The notes below the pieces were generated by a model that saw nothing but the letters and a program-made list of their open reading frames with translations, made no database searches and was not told where the DNA came from. Positions 32,801 to 41,894 of a stretch of DNA of 64,000 nt are shown here, one piece after another. Each line of letters opens with the position of its first letter. Position 1 is the first letter of the stretch. Position numbers and translations under genes: made by a program. The DNA is from Alphaproteobacteria bacterium (lineage in GTDB: Bacteria > Pseudomonadota > Alphaproteobacteria > Caulobacterales > Aquidulcibacteraceae): the NCBI GenBank assembly GCA_026400735.1, contig JAPLOL010000078.1, positions 1 to 64,000 on the forward strand. The letters are read 5' to 3'.

Positions 32801-32908
32801 GCCATGGTGCTGATCGGCGGCCTGATCAGCTCGACCCTGATCGCGCGGATCGTGACACCTGCAATGTACCTCCTGCTCGCGCCGAAGGATGAGCCAGCAG
32901 AGGCTTAA
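29858..32908 (+). CDS. RND efflux transporter permease (AcrB-type)
   Basis: 1016 aa; LALGLLVDDSIVVTENIARHLRQGMSPREAAI; GIEIKNSILLVEFANQARARG; typical RND TM organisation. Confidence 0.95.
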   Translation: MQAITRFFVDRWQFSAVLFVLLAALGVGAIFSIPKSEDQIVEFPGVAVAVILPGADAEQMERLVAIPVEDQINAIEDIREIRSASRAGLAVVNVEFEWGADAEEKFGEVVREINVVRSRLPEGVVDIRMRRYNPAQTAIVQMALTSDDASFRQLEAYAKGLRDAVERAPGVQQADVWGAPPSEVRVAANLDQLAAYRLPLAAVAEALQREGVDTPVGAVEAGGRRFNVQSSGSFDSLDEIRRVALRADNGSLVTVGDVAEVSWANDERSHITRFNGQRAVFVSAQARLGESIFDVISGIRPRVDAFEGSLPSNIQLHRGFDQSETVTHRLGNLGRDFAIALALVLLTLLPLGFRASIVVMVSIPLSLAIGVVAIQELGYSLNQLSIAGFVLALGLLVDDSIVVTENIARHLRQGMSPREAAIACVSEINIAVIGCTATLLLAFVPLMALPEGAGAFVRSLPVAVVTTIIASLFVALTIIPFLASRLLPRSDSGHSNALLDGVMAAIHNIYRPALHVALAHPRKTVIIGLVAFVLSLGLVPKLGFSLFPENDSPYFLVDIETPQGSAVSETDAAVMYAEQVLAGHPEIEWRFANSGRGNPQIYYNEIPPEQLSNQGQIYARFHEWRHDEGMRVIEEIRGQLNQYPRARMNLRRFANGPPIEAPIAVRIRGPDLAALGELAAEVERIVNETPGARDVSNPTAERLIDLDLNIDDSAAALRGVPAGAIDHTLRIAIAGLPVAQFRDPAGDAFPVVLRAPRDDTMPVAALDRLYIWNGQGGATPLAEISHPTMESSPASIDRVQRERTATVTAYTQPGYLISGVTADVAQRLQALRLPAGYTVSFGGEAEAQARSFGGLGPAILIAIFGVLAVLLLEFGTFAVTGVVAFVIPFGIMGGLIALFIGGESLSFTAIIGFVALIGIEIKNSILLVEFANQARARGVPLREAIETAGEVRFLPVLLTSATAIGGMTPLLLENSPLFSPIAMVLIGGLISSTLIARIVTPAMYLLLAPKDEPAEA

Positions 32909-33147
32909 GCGCCCACCTGCGAGGCGAGTTGGTTTGTCTAGTGACGCCCGTCACCTTGCAGGCCGAGCGGTAAGCGCCGCAGCCTGACCCAGCAAAACCA
33001 AGCAAAATCAGGTGCTCTGGCTCCCATTTCGCGGCAGGCAGCGCGTTAGTCCGCATTACGCTTGGGTAGAACTTTTTATTGACGGAACCGCAATGTTGGC
33101 CGCAACTCACAAGTGCGCGGTCAGTGTTATTTCTAGGAGGGACGACA

Positions 33148-34863
33148 GTGGCCATAGCCTTGTCGAATAACGCCAAATTGGGCATCGCAGCGACCAGCAT
33201 GGTCGCGCTGCTATCGGTTGGCGCCGTTACTATCGGTACGATTTCGCCGCCAAACGGCCAAACCGCCGGCACCATCGCCCCAGTTGAGCGCTATCGCTCC
33301 GCACAGGTTACGGATTCAGACGTCACGCTCGGCGACGACGCCGTGCCGCTGCTGATGCAGACGGACGCGTTCCACCTGATGGTCAACGATCCGTCGTTCC
33401 AAGCTTTGGCGCGCGATCCTGGCTTTGCCGCTCTCGCGCAAAATCCACAGGCGCTCGCCGCCATGGCGCAGGACGCCCAAGCGTTCACCGCCCTCGCACG
33501 CGATCCGCAAGCCTTTGCAGCGCTCGCACGCGCAGCTCAGGCGGGCGCAGCTCAATCAACCGCAGCGCAGGCGCGCAACGCCGAAGCATTCACCGCGATG
33601 GCGCAAAACGCGCAAGCATTCCAAGCCATGGCCCGTCAGCCACAAGCGTTCGCTGCCATGGCGCAGCACCCGCAGGCGTTTGAAGCGCTAGCACGTCACC
33701 CGCAGGCGTTCGCCGCGATGGCGCGCAACCCGCAAGCCTTCGCGTCGTACGCTCGCAATGCTCAGGCGTTCCAAGCCGATGCGCGCCAAGCCGGCGCTCG
33801 CCTCAATCAGGCGCGTGACGCGCAAGCGTTTGAAGCGCTCGCCGCCGATGCTCAAGCGATGAGCGCCCTGTCTGCTGACTCTCAGGCGTTCGCTGCACTG
33901 GCCTCGAATGCACAAGCGTTCCAAGCTCTGGCTCGTGACGCGCAAGCGTTCGACGCGATGGCGCGCAATGCTCAAGCGTTCCAAGCTATGTCGCGCAATG
34001 CAGAAGCGTTCCGTGCACTAGCCGGCGATGCGCAAGCGTTCGCCGCGATGGCGCGCAACGCTCAGGTCTTCCAAGCTTCGGCGCTCAGCGCCCGCGCGTT
34101 CGATGCCCAAGCGACCACTGCTCTCGCCGCAAACGCACAAGCGTTCTCGGTGATGGCGCGTGAACCGCAAGCGTTCGCCGCAATGGCTCAAAATGCGCAA
34201 GCGTTCGAAGCGCTCGCTCGCCACCCGCAAGCGTTCGCCGCAATGGCGCGCAACCCGCAGGCCTTCGCCGCCTTCGCCCGCAATGCCAATTTCTCGGCCG
34301 CCGCCCGCAATCCGCAGGCCAACACCGCTATGGCGCAGGACGCACAAGCGTTCCAAGCGCTCGCTCGCGACTCGCAAGCAATGAGCGCCCTCGCAAGCAA
34401 TGCCCAGGCCTTCGACGCGATGGCTCGTAACGCTCAAGCGTTCCAATCGCTGGCGCGCGACGCCCAGGCGTTCGATGCGATGGCGCGCAACGCTCAAGCC
34501 TTCCAAGCGATGGCGCGCAACGCTCAGGCGTTCCAGGCGCTCTCGCGCGATGCGCAAGGTCTCGCCGCGATGGCGCGCAACGCTCAAGCGTTCCAGGCTC
34601 AAGCAGGCGCGGCTCAAGGACTGAACGCTGCTGCGATGCAAGCTATGGCGCAAAACCCGCAAGCCTTCGCCGCCATGGCGCAAAACCCGCAGGCGTTTGA
34701 AGCGCTGTCGCGGAATGCGCAGGCGCTACAAGCTCTGGCCCGCAACGCTCAAGCCTTCACGGCGCTGGCGCGGCAACCGGCCTTTGCGGCTCTGGCGCGT
34801 GAACCAGCCTTCGCAGCGATGGCGCAAGACGCCAACTTCGCTGCCGCCCTTCGGGCGAACTAA
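33148..34863 (+). CDS. Decapeptide-repeat protein with N-terminal membrane anchor/signal
   Basis: GTG start after AGGAGGG; hydrophobic N-terminus LGIAATSMVALLSVGAVTIGTI; then ~48 units of [N/D/H]-[A/P]-Q-A-F-x-A-[M/L]-A-[R/Q]. Confidence 0.85.
   Translation: MAIALSNNAKLGIAATSMVALLSVGAVTIGTISPPNGQTAGTIAPVERYRSAQVTDSDVTLGDDAVPLLMQTDAFHLMVNDPSFQALARDPGFAALAQNPQALAAMAQDAQAFTALARDPQAFAALARAAQAGAAQSTAAQARNAEAFTAMAQNAQAFQAMARQPQAFAAMAQHPQAFEALARHPQAFAAMARNPQAFASYARNAQAFQADARQAGARLNQARDAQAFEALAADAQAMSALSADSQAFAALASNAQAFQALARDAQAFDAMARNAQAFQAMSRNAEAFRALAGDAQAFAAMARNAQVFQASALSARAFDAQATTALAANAQAFSVMAREPQAFAAMAQNAQAFEALARHPQAFAAMARNPQAFAAFARNANFSAAARNPQANTAMAQDAQAFQALARDSQAMSALASNAQAFDAMARNAQAFQSLARDAQAFDAMARNAQAFQAMARNAQAFQALSRDAQGLAAMARNAQAFQAQAGAAQGLNAAAMQAMAQNPQAFAAMAQNPQAFEALSRNAQALQALARNAQAFTALARQPAFAALAREPAFAAMAQDANFAAALRAN
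33388..34863 (+). repeat. ~30-bp coding tandem repeat array (decapeptide) with ~522-555 bp higher-order units
   Basis: Units counted by eye; 15-aa irregular units at 33532-33576, 34087-34131, 34609-34653. Confidence 0.85.
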
Positions 34864-34872
34864 CGCAAAGCA

Positions 34873-34902
34873 ACACGCCGCGTCGAGCGAGACGCGGCGT
34901 GT
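34873..34902. terminator. Perfect 12-bp stem hairpin, probable terminator downstream of repeat-protein gene
   Basis: ACACGCCGCGTC-GAGCGA-GACGCGGCGTGT immediately after stop at 34863; T-run is weak. Confidence 0.7.
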
Positions 34903-34930
34903 CTGCCTTTGAAGCGTGCTAGGCGGGGAT

Positions 34931-37900
34931 ATGGGGATCCGCACGCTCTTCTGCGCAACAGCGCTGACGCTGGCATCGATCGCTTCCGCGCACGCGCAGA
35001 CTGACCCTGTCATCCAGGAGCCTCCTGCTACGCAGGCGCCCGAAACACCGGCGCCAGATATCGCCGCAGCGCCCGTTTCAGATGAAGCGCCGACGCCTGA
35101 GCCACCGCCGCCGAGCCGCGCGCCTGACGACATTCCGCTCATCGATCTCTCGGCGCTCGAAACCGACCATCTGCGTCTGCTCTATTTCGATCCGTCAGAA
35201 ACCTATCTCACGCCCTACGTCGCACGCAGCTTCGAGAACGCGTTCAATTTCGAGCAGCGCATCTTCGGCTGGCAGCCGTGGGATCAGGTCACGCTGCTGC
35301 TGAAGGATTTCGGCGACTACGGCAACGCAGCCGCGCGCTCATCGCCAAACAACGCGCTGCTGATCGATATCGCGCCGCTCAGCCTTGCCTACGAAACATT
35401 CAGCCCGGGTGAGCGCTTCTTCACGCTCACCAACCATGAAGTCACACACGTTGCGCTGATGGACGTGTGGAATGCGCGCGATGCGTTCTGGCGTCGCGCG
35501 CTCGGCGGCAAACCGATGCCGGTGCAGGAGCATCCGGAATCGATCCTCTACAATTATCTCGCCACGCCGCGCGTGAACGTACCGCGCTGGTATCTCGAAG
35601 GCAGCGCCGTATTCATGGAGACATGGATGGCCGGCGGCTTCGGGCGCGCGCAAGGCGCCTACGACGAAATGGTCTTCCGTTCGATGGTGCGTGACGACGC
35701 CCACTTCTATTCACCGGTTGGTTTGGAATCCGAAGGCATCTTCGTCGACTTCCAAGTCGGCGTGAATGACTATCTCTACGGCACGCGCTTCTTCTCGTAC
35801 CTGGCGCAGCACTATTCACCGGAACAGGTCGTGCAATGGCTGCGCCGTGACGAAGGCAGCGAAGCTTACTATCAATCGCAATTCCGTCAGGTGTTCAATT
35901 TGCCGCTCAACCAAGCGTGGCGCGATTGGATCGCTTGGGAACACGATTTCCAGAACACCAATCTTGAGGCGTTGCGCGCGCATCCGCTGACCTCCGTGAC
36001 CGCGCTTTCGCCGCGCGCGCTGGGTTCGGTGTCGCGCACCTTCGTAGATCCGCGAACTGGCGATCTCATCGGCGCTTATCGCTATCCGGGGGTCATTGGG
36101 CACATAGGCGCGCTATCACCTGAGACTGGCGATATCCGTCATCTCACCGACATCAAAGGCGCGATGCTCTATCGCGTCACGTCACTCGCTTACGATCCGA
36201 CGAGCAACACGGCTTGGTACACGACCGACAATTACGCCTATCGCGACATCATGCAGCTCAACGTCGCCACCGGCGAAGAGCGCATGGTGCTGCGCGACGC
36301 ACGCATCGGCGACATCGTGTTCAACCCGGCTGATCGCTCACTTTGGGGTCTGCGCCATCTTAACGGCTACGTGACGTTGGTGCGTGTGCCCGAGCCATAC
36401 ACAAGCTGGAATCAGATCTACACATTCCCCTTCGGTCGCGTGCCGTTCGATCTCGATATCTCGTCCGACGGTCAAATGCTCTCGGCGTCAATGGGTGAGA
36501 TCAATGGCGATCAGTCAGTGCAAGTCTTCCGCATCGCGGACCTGACGCAGGGCGTCACGCCCATGCCGATGGCGAGCTTCAGCCTTGGTTCGTCGACACC
36601 GGAAGGCTTCGTGTTCTCGCCAGACAATCGCTACCTGTTCGGCAGCGCCTACTACACCGGTGTCTCGAACATCTATCGCTTCGAGATCGCAACGCAGGGT
36701 GTCGAAGCTGTTTCGAACGCCGAGACTGGCTTCTTCCGTCCGATCCCGCGCCAAGACGGCTCGCTCATCGTCTATGAGTACACGGGCGAAGGTTTTCGCC
36801 CCGGCGTGATCCAGCCCGAGCCGCTCGATGATCTCGGCACCGTGCGCTTCCTCGGCACGGAGATCGCGCAGACACATCCAGTTGTCACCACCTGGACGGC
36901 CGGTTCACCGGCAAACATTAATCTCGATAGTCTCATCACCGAACAAGGTCATTACGTACCGCGCGATGAGATGCGGCTCGCTGCGGCTTACCCCGTCGTG
37001 GAAGGCTACAGAGGCCGCGCAGCGATCGGCTATCACGCCGTCTTCGAAGACCCGCTCCAGTTCAACCAATTGCACGTCACGCTGTCCTACCTGCCGGAGT
37101 CACCATTCGAAGATCAGGATTGGCACTTCGACGCTGAGTACAAAACGCTGCGCTGGAATCTCCGCTACTGGCACAACGACGCCGACTTCTACGATCTCTT
37201 CGGCCCCACCGAACGCGCGCGCGCGGGTGATGCCTTCATCGTCGGCTATCACAACTCCTTCATCTACGATCCGCCGCGTCAACTCGATTTCCATATCGAA
37301 GCCGCCTACTACACCGGCCTCGATACGTTGCCGTCGGCGCAGGAGGTCTCGACGTCATTTGACGAGCTTGTCTCGGTCAACGCTGAGTGGAGCTACACCA
37401 ACACGACCCGCTCGCTCGGTGCAGTCGATCACGAACGCGGCTGGCGCTGGAACGTGGCGCTCGGCGCCGATCATGCCAACGGAGAGACATTCCCAAGTGT
37501 GCGCGGCGGTATCGATTTCGGCGCGCCTCTGCCCGTGCGCAATTCCTCGATCTGGCTCTATTCGGCGGCCGGCACTGTCGGCGGTGACGACGCCAGCCCA
37601 CTAAGCGCCTGGTACATGGGCGCCTTCGGCAACAATTACGTCGATGATCGCGAAGTAAAACGCTACCGCGAATTCGACAGCTTCCCGGGCTTTGAGATCA
37701 ATCAGATCGAAGCACAGACGTTCGCGCGAGTCATGGGTGAGATCAATCTGCCGCCTGTGCGGTTCGAAGACGTCGGCGTCGCCAGCTTGTTTCTGAGCTC
37801 AGTGCGGCCAGCGTTCTTCGCCGGTGCGCTTGAGGCCGAGCCGCGTTTCGGGAATCGCCGCTCGCTGCAAACGTTGGGTGTCCAAACCGATTGGAATTTC

Positions 37901-38008
37901 ACTGTCGCGCATCGCCTGCCGATGACATTCTCACTCGGCTACGCGCGCGGATTCGAAGATGGCGACGCTGCGAGTGACGAAGTTTTGGTTTCTCTGAAGA
38001 TTATGTGA
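34931..38008 (+). CDS. Large secreted/outer-membrane protein with MA-clan-like HExxH peptidase domain, propeller-like middle and beta-rich C-terminus
   Basis: Signal peptide; LTNHEVTHVALMD...PRWYLEGSAVFMETW (HExxH + downstream Glu); repeated beta-strand segments; C-terminal region with alternating aromatic strands. Confidence 0.65.
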   Translation: MGIRTLFCATALTLASIASAHAQTDPVIQEPPATQAPETPAPDIAAAPVSDEAPTPEPPPPSRAPDDIPLIDLSALETDHLRLLYFDPSETYLTPYVARSFENAFNFEQRIFGWQPWDQVTLLLKDFGDYGNAAARSSPNNALLIDIAPLSLAYETFSPGERFFTLTNHEVTHVALMDVWNARDAFWRRALGGKPMPVQEHPESILYNYLATPRVNVPRWYLEGSAVFMETWMAGGFGRAQGAYDEMVFRSMVRDDAHFYSPVGLESEGIFVDFQVGVNDYLYGTRFFSYLAQHYSPEQVVQWLRRDEGSEAYYQSQFRQVFNLPLNQAWRDWIAWEHDFQNTNLEALRAHPLTSVTALSPRALGSVSRTFVDPRTGDLIGAYRYPGVIGHIGALSPETGDIRHLTDIKGAMLYRVTSLAYDPTSNTAWYTTDNYAYRDIMQLNVATGEERMVLRDARIGDIVFNPADRSLWGLRHLNGYVTLVRVPEPYTSWNQIYTFPFGRVPFDLDISSDGQMLSASMGEINGDQSVQVFRIADLTQGVTPMPMASFSLGSSTPEGFVFSPDNRYLFGSAYYTGVSNIYRFEIATQGVEAVSNAETGFFRPIPRQDGSLIVYEYTGEGFRPGVIQPEPLDDLGTVRFLGTEIAQTHPVVTTWTAGSPANINLDSLITEQGHYVPRDEMRLAAAYPVVEGYRGRAAIGYHAVFEDPLQFNQLHVTLSYLPESPFEDQDWHFDAEYKTLRWNLRYWHNDADFYDLFGPTERARAGDAFIVGYHNSFIYDPPRQLDFHIEAAYYTGLDTLPSAQEVSTSFDELVSVNAEWSYTNTTRSLGAVDHERGWRWNVALGADHANGETFPSVRGGIDFGAPLPVRNSSIWLYSAAGTVGGDDASPLSAWYMGAFGNNYVDDREVKRYREFDSFPGFEINQIEAQTFARVMGEINLPPVRFEDVGVASLFLSSVRPAFFAGALEAEPRFGNRRSLQTLGVQTDWNFTVAHRLPMTFSLGYARGFEDGDAASDEVLVSLKIM

Positions 38009-39057
38009 TGGACGCAGATCTGCTCGTAAAGGCGTTCATCGCCGTCGCGCCAGTCGTGCTCCTGCTTATCGTCTTCGATCGTCTCGATGCTTTCAATCTG
38101 ATCAGCGCGCGTGAGATTGGCATTTTGCTCGGCGCTGGCGGCCTTGTGGCGGCGCTAAGCTTTCTCGCGAACTGGCGCGTGATGGATGGCTTCCCGATCG
38201 GCTTCAGCGCCTACAGCCGCTATGTGTCGCCGATCATCGAAGAGAGCCTGAAGGCCGCGCCGATCATCTATCTCTTCGCGCGCAATCGCCTGGGCTTCAA
38301 AGTCGACGCCGCTATCGCCGGATTTGCCGTCGGCGCTGGCTTCTCTGTCATCGAGAACGTCTGGTACCTCTTCACGATCACTGACGCGAATGTCTCCGCC
38401 TGGCTCGTGCGCGGCTTCGGCACGGCGATCATGCACGGCGGCGCAACAGCGATCTTCGCGATTATCTCGCACGAGATGACCGAACGCCAAGCCGAAAGCT
38501 CGGCAGCGCACTATCGCTTCAATCCCTTGTTGTTCGCGCCGGGCTTGATCGTAGCGATGGCGATCCACTCCACCTTCAATCACTTTCCTAATCAGCCTCT
38601 AGTCATCATGGCGCTGACGCTGCTGCTGGCGCCAGCCGCGATCTTCCTCGCCCTCATCCGAAGCGACCACGCCACGCAGCAATGGCTTGCAACCGATCGC
38701 GCTGCACACGAAAGCATGCTGAAGGAAATACGCGCCGGTCACTTCGCGACGACAGCGCGCGGGCAGCAGATTGCCGCGATCGCTGGACGCCTTGGCGATC
38801 GAGCCGACGATGCGCGTGCGTATGTTGAACTCAAGACCGAGCTCATCTTGCGCGCGGAGGAGCTCATCCACGCCGCGCAATCAGGCCAAGCCGTTTCGGC
38901 GACGGAGATCGACAAGGAAAAATTCAAGCAGCTCGATGCGTTAGAACTTCGCCTTGGCCAAACGACGCTCGTGGCGCTTGCAGCGCCGCTGGGTTTCACG
39001 CGTAACGATTTGTGGGAGCTTTCGCGGCTCCGCGCTCGCGTGCGTCGTGATGCTTAG
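38008..39057 (+). CDS. PrsW-family intramembrane metalloprotease
   Basis: YVSPIIEESLKAAPIIYLFARNRLGFKVDAAIAGFAVGAGFSVIENVWYLF; TM segments; start overlaps upstream stop. Confidence 0.85.
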   Translation: MDADLLVKAFIAVAPVVLLLIVFDRLDAFNLISAREIGILLGAGGLVAALSFLANWRVMDGFPIGFSAYSRYVSPIIEESLKAAPIIYLFARNRLGFKVDAAIAGFAVGAGFSVIENVWYLFTITDANVSAWLVRGFGTAIMHGGATAIFAIISHEMTERQAESSAAHYRFNPLLFAPGLIVAMAIHSTFNHFPNQPLVIMALTLLLAPAAIFLALIRSDHATQQWLATDRAAHESMLKEIRAGHFATTARGQQIAAIAGRLGDRADDARAYVELKTELILRAEELIHAAQSGQAVSATEIDKEKFKQLDALELRLGQTTLVALAAPLGFTRNDLWELSRLRARVRRDA

Positions 39058-39180
39058 CGAGCGACGAAAACGCCAACCGCCTCAACATTGCCAAACCCGA
39101 ACTAGTAATCGCCTTATTTTACCGCTATCGGGGGCGCCGAGGGTTGCATGCGGACTACGCAAAACAACATCGTCCCCGTC

Positions 39181-40164
39181 ATGAGCGGGATCGGAGTCTA
39201 CCTTCCGCGCAATATCGTTTTGTCGCGCGATTTGGACGCAAAGCTTGGGCTCCGTTCCGGTTGGCTAGAACGCAATTGCGGCGTCGTACAACGACACGTC
39301 GTCAGCGATGACGAAACACAAGAATTCATGGCCGCTGAAGCCGCAGGCGCGGCGCTTGATGACGCCAAACTAGATGGCCACGAAATCGATTTGCTCCTGT
39401 TCGCTGCAGCCGTCGGCAGACAGCCGATCCCAGCGACCGCGCCTCTCATCAAGCAGATGCTCGGCTTGAGCGACGAACGCTTCCCTGCCTACGACGTGAA
39501 TGCCACGTGCCTGAGCGCGCTTGTCGCAATGGATGTCGCGGCGATGCACATCAATGCCGGACGCGCGAAGAATGTGCTCGTCGTCGCCTCCGAGATCGCC
39601 TCGCGTGCGCTGCCATGGCAGTCGGACCCACGTACAGCTGGCCTGTTCGGCGACGGCGCCGCCGCCTTCGTTGTGCGCGCGGCCGATGAGACAGCGCGCT
39701 GCCAAATCGGTGCGATGCATATGGAAACCTATGCCGAAGGCTACGACTTTTGCGAGTTGCGCGCGGGCGGCACACGCTATGACTTCCAATCCGAGCGCGA
39801 CACGTTCGCGGCAAACGCCGAATTCGAAATGCGCGGCGCTTCACTTTATCGGCTGAGTTCCGAGGCTGCGCCCGCCTTCATCGCGCGGCTCCTGGAAAAG
39901 GCAGGCTGGCGCCAAGGCGAAGTGGACTTGGTTGTGCCGCACCAAGCAAGCCCACACGCCCTCGCCCACATCATCAAGAGATGCGGGTTTGCCGCCGATC
40001 GTGTTGTCGATTTCGTCGCCGATATCGGCAACCAAGTCGCCGCTTCGTGGCCGATAGCGTTCTATAAGGCCCGGCAGGACGGACGCATCAAACCGGGCAT
40101 GAAGATGCTGGTGCTTGGCACATCGGCCGGCGTCTCTCTCGGCGGCGCGGCAATGGTGGCCTGA
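39181..40164 (+). CDS. 3-oxoacyl-ACP synthase III-family protein (FabH-like)
   Basis: Cys-His-Asn triad visible: DVNATCLSALVAMD, VPHQASPHAL, DIGNQVAAS; start may be 39148 or 39181. Confidence 0.88.
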   Translation: MSGIGVYLPRNIVLSRDLDAKLGLRSGWLERNCGVVQRHVVSDDETQEFMAAEAAGAALDDAKLDGHEIDLLLFAAAVGRQPIPATAPLIKQMLGLSDERFPAYDVNATCLSALVAMDVAAMHINAGRAKNVLVVASEIASRALPWQSDPRTAGLFGDGAAAFVVRAADETARCQIGAMHMETYAEGYDFCELRAGGTRYDFQSERDTFAANAEFEMRGASLYRLSSEAAPAFIARLLEKAGWRQGEVDLVVPHQASPHALAHIIKRCGFAADRVVDFVADIGNQVAASWPIAFYKARQDGRIKPGMKMLVLGTSAGVSLGGAAMVA

Positions 40165-41118
40165 GTGCGCGTGATCGTGACGGGCGCGACTGGATTTCTG
40201 GGCGGCGTGCTGGCGCGGCTACTACGTGATCGCGGACACGAGGTCGTGGCCACCGGTCGCGATCAGGAGAAACTAGCGGCGCTTGCTAGTGCAGGCATCG
40301 ATACGATCCCGCTGGACCTGGCAAGCCGTGACGCGCCGTCGCTTGACTGTGACGCATTCATACATTGCGCGGCGCTTTCATCCCCGTGGGGGCGGCATTC
40401 AGATTTTTATAGGGCGAATGTCGCCGGCACACGTGGCGCCATCGCCCTAGCGCGCGCGGCAGGCGCGCGCCGCTTCGTGAACATCTCAACGCCCAGCATC
40501 TATTTTCGATTTCAAGATCAGATCTGCGTGCGAGAAGACGCGCCGTTGCCCACGCCGGTCAACGCTTATGCGAACAGTAAGCGTCAAGCAGAACATCTTG
40601 TTCTCGCCGCCCACGATCTTGATCCGATCATCCTGCGTCCCCGCGGCCTTTACGGCCCTGGGGACACAACTTTGCTTCCGCGTCTACTGGCTGCTGCGCA
40701 AACCCGCGCGCTCCCTCTGATGAATGAAGGCCGCGCCGCAACCGATCTTACGTACATCGATGATGTCGCCGAAGCCGCATACGCGGCGCTTACAGTCAGC
40801 TCACCAGTTAGACAGCGCATCTTCAACATTTCGGGCGGTGAGGCGCTCAACGTTCGGCAAGTAGCGGAACTCGCCGCCGGGAAGGCAGGATGCGCCGTTC
40901 AGTGGCGCAAGGTCTCTCCGTGGGTGGTTTTGGCGTACGCGCGCGCAAACGAATATGTTTGCGCACTTCTTCCGCGCTATCCGGAGCCCACAATCACTGC
41001 CTATGGCGCGGCGCTGTTTGCATTCACGCAAACACTTAATATCGACGCTGCAAGACGCGAGCTAGGCTGGTCACCGCGAGTCGCCTTTGCCGAAGGTCTC
41101 GCCAGGACATTTGCGTGA
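40165..41118 (+). CDS. NAD-dependent epimerase/dehydratase (extended SDR, 3beta-HSD/OleD-like)
   Basis: RVIVTGATGFLGGVLARLLRDRGHEV...YANSKRQAEHLVLAA. Confidence 0.88.
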   Translation: MRVIVTGATGFLGGVLARLLRDRGHEVVATGRDQEKLAALASAGIDTIPLDLASRDAPSLDCDAFIHCAALSSPWGRHSDFYRANVAGTRGAIALARAAGARRFVNISTPSIYFRFQDQICVREDAPLPTPVNAYANSKRQAEHLVLAAHDLDPIILRPRGLYGPGDTTLLPRLLAAAQTRALPLMNEGRAATDLTYIDDVAEAAYAALTVSSPVRQRIFNISGGEALNVRQVAELAAGKAGCAVQWRKVSPWVVLAYARANEYVCALLPRYPEPTITAYGAALFAFTQTLNIDAARRELGWSPRVAFAEGLARTFA

Positions 41119-41894
41119 GCGCTCGCCCGGTCTTTCGAAACAGCGCACTCGTGCGCGCGCCGGAACGCTTCGTGCTCCGCGGCGGCCGCTGGAGCTTCAT
41201 CGATTTGCCAGTTCGCTACGGCGTTTTCGATCATCCGCGCGCCGGCCGCTGCCTCGTCGATACAGGCTACACGGCGAGAGTCACGGAAGGTCGTCGCTCG
41301 TTCCCGCTCTCACTCTATGCGCAAATTCTCCGTCCGCGCCTGCAGGCTGAGGCGTTGCCAAACGCGGCGCCGAAAATCGACGCGATCCTGCTGACACATC
41401 TCCATGCTGACCACGTCTCAGCGCTGCACGACTATCCGGACGCCAAGATCTTTGCTGACGGCGCCGGCGTGGATCATTTCCTCGAAGGCACAGAAATTAA
41501 CCGCGTGCGCCACGGCGTCTTTCGCGAACTGCTTCCGGACGACCTTCGCTCGCGGGTTGTTAGGTTTGAAACACTCCCCACCGTCGAGGCGCCACTTGGC
41601 CTGGGATCCGCACGCGACGTATTTGGCGATGGTGACGTACTGGCCGTTTCGCTGCCCGGACACATGCGCGGCCACACCGGTTTCGTCTGGCCAAAACTTG
41701 AGCGACCGCTGCTGTACGCCGCCGATTCGCAATGGTTGGCGCGCGCAGTGATGGAGAACCGATCCCCCGGGCCACCTGCCCAATGGATCATGGATGACGT
41801 CAAAGCTAACGCCCAGACGCGCCAACGCATTGCAGCGTTCGCACGGGCTGGCGGCGAAGTTGTCTATTGCCATGATGCGGAACCTCTCAATTGA
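41115..41894 (+). CDS. MBL-fold metallo-hydrolase
   Basis: ILLTHLHADHVSALHDYPDAKIFAD (HxHxDH); GHMRGHTGFV; YAADSQW. Confidence 0.9.
   Translation: MSARPVFRNSALVRAPERFVLRGGRWSFIDLPVRYGVFDHPRAGRCLVDTGYTARVTEGRRSFPLSLYAQILRPRLQAEALPNAAPKIDAILLTHLHADHVSALHDYPDAKIFADGAGVDHFLEGTEINRVRHGVFRELLPDDLRSRVVRFETLPTVEAPLGLGSARDVFGDGDVLAVSLPGHMRGHTGFVWPKLERPLLYAADSQWLARAVMENRSPGPPAQWIMDDVKANAQTRQRIAAFARAGGEVVYCHDAEPLN

Noticed and set aside
34018-34683. 221-aa minus-strand ORF (RHGGEGLRVLRHSLHR...) and 33688..33984
   Set aside because: Antisense artefact of the 30-bp codon-periodic repeat; mirrors the plus-strand decapeptide array.
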